A stretch of 64,000 bases of DNA, taken from assembly GCA_016795325.1 (NCBI GenBank), contig JAEUHY010000042.1, positions 1 to 64,000 on the forward strand, given 5' to 3'. Made by a program: the position numbers and the translations under genes. The notes beneath the pieces were generated by a model. That model was given only the letters and a program-made list of their open reading frames with translations. It did not search any database and was not told where the DNA came from. This DNA is from Planctomycetota bacterium. GTDB taxonomy: Bacteria; Planctomycetota; UBA1135; GCA-002686595. Of the stretch, positions 62,207-64,000 are shown in pieces; the first letter of the stretch is position 1, and the number at the start of each line of letters is the position of its first letter.

Positions 62207-64000
62207 ATGAACCAGAGCGCAGTTGGAGTGTGGGCGTTGCTCGCGGCCATCGGTTCGGCGCAGAACGTCCCGACGTTTCCCGGGCGAGCCTTCGATGCGG
62301 GATGGGACCCGCAGGAGCTCGAGCTCGTCGACTTCGATCGCGACGGCGCGCTCGACGCGCTCTACAGCGCCTCCGGCGGCCGCATGCTCTCGCGCGGCGA
62401 TGGCCAAGGCGGCTTCTTCGCGCCGAACCTCGTCAGCACGGAGGGTGCGGCGTACTCCATGGTCGTCGACGACTTCAACGCAGATGGTTGGCCCGACGTC
62501 GCCACCTCCCACGGCGCGGGCGGCGACCTGAAGTGGGCGCTTGGGAACGGAAGCGGCGGGCTGTCGAGCTATCAGTTCCAAGCAGGTTGGAGTGTCGGCC
62601 AGTTGCTCGGCGCCGACATCGACGGCGACGGCGTGAAGGAGCTCCTGGTCTTGGAATGGCCGCTCGCGATCCGCGTGCTCCGCTGGCAGTCCAGCGGCTT
62701 CGTGCAGGTCGGGAGCGAGAGCGTCGCCGGCTTGAACCTCGTCGGCTGGACGCCGGGCGACTTCGACGGCGACGGCCGCGGCGACCTCGCGTTGTGGATC
62801 AACGCCGGTCCAGCACAACAGCGTCGCTTGACGTACCTCTTCGGCGACGGGACCGGCGCCTTTCCGCGGCGTGAGCTCGGAGTTCAGCATCCCTGGAGCG
62901 GCTACCAGGTGTTCGCGCTCGACGTCGACGGCGACGGCACGGACGAAGTGGTGACGGCCGGCTCGGACGCGCTGCGCGAATATCGCCGCATCGCGCCCCA
63001 ACGTTATCGCGAGGAGCTTCGCAACGAACTGGCCTGCGAGATCCGCGGCGTGGGCGATCTCGACGGCGACGGCGACGGGGATCTGATCTACAGCGATCTT
63101 TTCGGACGGGTGTTCGTCGCCCGCGGCGGCGTTGGCGGACTTGCGCTCGAGCCCAAGCCGCTGTGGATCATCGACAGCCAGCCCGGTGGGCTGCGCTTTG
63201 GCGATCTGAACGGCGACGCTCGCGCGGACCTTGTCGCCGCGCACCAGGATCACGGCCTGACCGTGGTGCTCGCGAACTCCAGCGGAGCGCTACCCCATGT
63301 GTCAGGGGTCGGCCCGATGGAAATCGACGACGTTGTGATGGGCGACCTGAACGGAGATGGAGCGCTCGATCTGCTCGCCGGCGAAGGCGCGCAGCTCGTC
63401 ACACGCCTCAACGACGGGAGCGGTCAGTTCACACAACTCAGCTCGTTGAGCGTGCCCGCTCAGCCGGGACCGTGGCAGCTGTGCGATCTCGACGGCGACG
63501 GAGACCTCGACGTGTTCGCCGTGTTCTCCGCCATGCCGGGCCTCGTGCTCACGGCGTTGAACGACGGCGGCGGCAACATGGCCGCGCCGCAACTCCACGG
63601 CAAGGCGCACAGCTCCAAGGTGTTGCCGGGGGATTGCAACGCCGACGGCTGGCTCGATCTCATCGAGTTCGGGCTCAGCTTGCACGTGCGACTCGGCAAC
63701 GGGTCGGGTGGCTTCTTCACGCCCGTCGTGTCGCCTTCGGCGGGCCTGGGGAGCTTTCCGGTGTTCCACGTCGCCGACGTCGATAGCGACGGACATGACG
63801 ACGTCATCGTGGGCGCGAACAACGCGCCGCCGCGGCTCGAGATCTTCCGCGGCGGTCCGACCGCGCGGCTGCGACCGCGCATCACAACGCCGTTGAACGC
63901 CGTCGCCTATGGTTTCGTGGACGGCGACTTCAACGCCGACGGTCGAACGGATCTGGTGTGGTGGGGAGCGGACGGACTGAAGCTCGCGCACGGCGCCGGC
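62207..64000 (+). CDS. Secreted FG-GAP/VCBS-repeat protein (3' end outside window)
   Basis: The open frame starts at ATG 62207 after GGGAGGGGAAG and runs without a stop to the window end (598 codons so far). A signal peptide (MNQSAVGVWALLAAIGSAQ) is followed by at least twelve calcium-binding-type loops, each in a repeat of about 45-50 residues. Examples are DFDRDGALD, DFNADGWPD, DIDGDGVKE, DFDGDGRGD, DVDGDGTDE, DLDGDGDGD, DLNGDGALD, DLDGDGDLD and DFNADGRTD. This is an integrin-alpha-like beta-propeller, with more repeats than one seven-bladed propeller needs. Probably extracellular and Ca2+-stabilised. Confidence 0.9.
   Translation, partial: MNQSAVGVWALLAAIGSAQNVPTFPGRAFDAGWDPQELELVDFDRDGALDALYSASGGRMLSRGDGQGGFFAPNLVSTEGAAYSMVVDDFNADGWPDVATSHGAGGDLKWALGNGSGGLSSYQFQAGWSVGQLLGADIDGDGVKELLVLEWPLAIRVLRWQSSGFVQVGSESVAGLNLVGWTPGDFDGDGRGDLALWINAGPAQQRRLTYLFGDGTGAFPRRELGVQHPWSGYQVFALDVDGDGTDEVVTAGSDALREYRRIAPQRYREELRNELACEIRGVGDLDGDGDGDLIYSDLFGRVFVARGGVGGLALEPKPLWIIDSQPGGLRFGDLNGDARADLVAAHQDHGLTVVLANSSGALPHVSGVGPMEIDDVVMGDLNGDGALDLLAGEGAQLVTRLNDGSGQFTQLSSLSVPAQPGPWQLCDLDGDGDLDVFAVFSAMPGLVLTALNDGGGNMAAPQLHGKAHSSKVLPGDCNADGWLDLIEFGLSLHVRLGNGSGGFFTPVVSPSAGLGSFPVFHVADVDSDGHDDVIVGANNAPPRLEIFRGGPTARLRPRITTPLNAVAYGFVDGDFNADGRTDLVWWGADGLKLAHGAG

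Overview
The window is very GC-rich, with strong G/C bias at third codon positions, long antisense shadow frames and densely packed genes. My best guess is a chromosome segment of a Planctomycetota bacterium. This rests on secreted proteins ending in a C-terminal module I associate with that phylum (YCT..TN..GC ending in a W/Y-x-RDP motif), several lipoproteins of no known family, FG-GAP, YHS and carboxypeptidase-regulatory-like proteins, and a heme operon with a hemC-hemD fusion. The assignment is an inference. I found no rRNA, tRNA, CRISPR array, transposase or prophage.

Layout. 1-2.5 kb: a LytS-type histidine kinase, preceded by a broken copy of its own 3' tail lying between two REP-like palindromes. 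2.5-7.2 kb: a small possible caspase-like protein and the nrdA-nrdB class I ribonucleotide reductase operon. 7.6-17.4 kb: arginase/agmatinase-family enzyme, NTF2-like protein, fatty acid hydroxylase, DUF4870 protein, glutamine amidotransferase-type hydrolase, aroB and a membrane-anchored coiled-coil protein. 17.6-20.9 kb: carB. 20.9-25.3 kb: envelope proteins including a tandem-YHS protein. 25.4-36.7 kb: four large exported beta-sandwich-type proteins in tandem, two of them clear paralogues that also share a duplicated leader and use GTG/TTG starts.

37.1-48.0 kb (minus strand): a near-complete heme operon, hemA-hemCD-hemB-hemL-[histidine kinase-response regulator]-hemE-hemN-hemG, almost entirely joined by 4-nt ATGA/GTGA overlaps. 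hemH is nearby at 52 kb on the other strand, so all steps from glutamyl-tRNA to protoheme are encoded here. The two-component pair in the middle breaks the overlap pattern and may link heme synthesis to an envelope or redox signal.

48-56 kb is the most rearranged part. It holds two long perfect palindromes of the REP-like family, gene tails that overlap the next start codon, a class II Fic protein, a beta-helix secreted protein sitting between two copies of the hemH 3' end, and a duplicated tail of a lipoprotein gene. 56-64 kb: more lipoproteins, a small single-span protein, an AIM24-family protein, an ArsR-AHSA1-DoxX operon with a visible inverted-repeat operator, and an FG-GAP/VCBS protein that runs off the window end.

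The observations I find most worth following are the REP-like palindrome family with its associated gene-tail duplications, the two-component system embedded in the heme operon, the tandem exported-protein family, the five-fold SSK-motif protein, and the stand-alone possible caspase-like protein.
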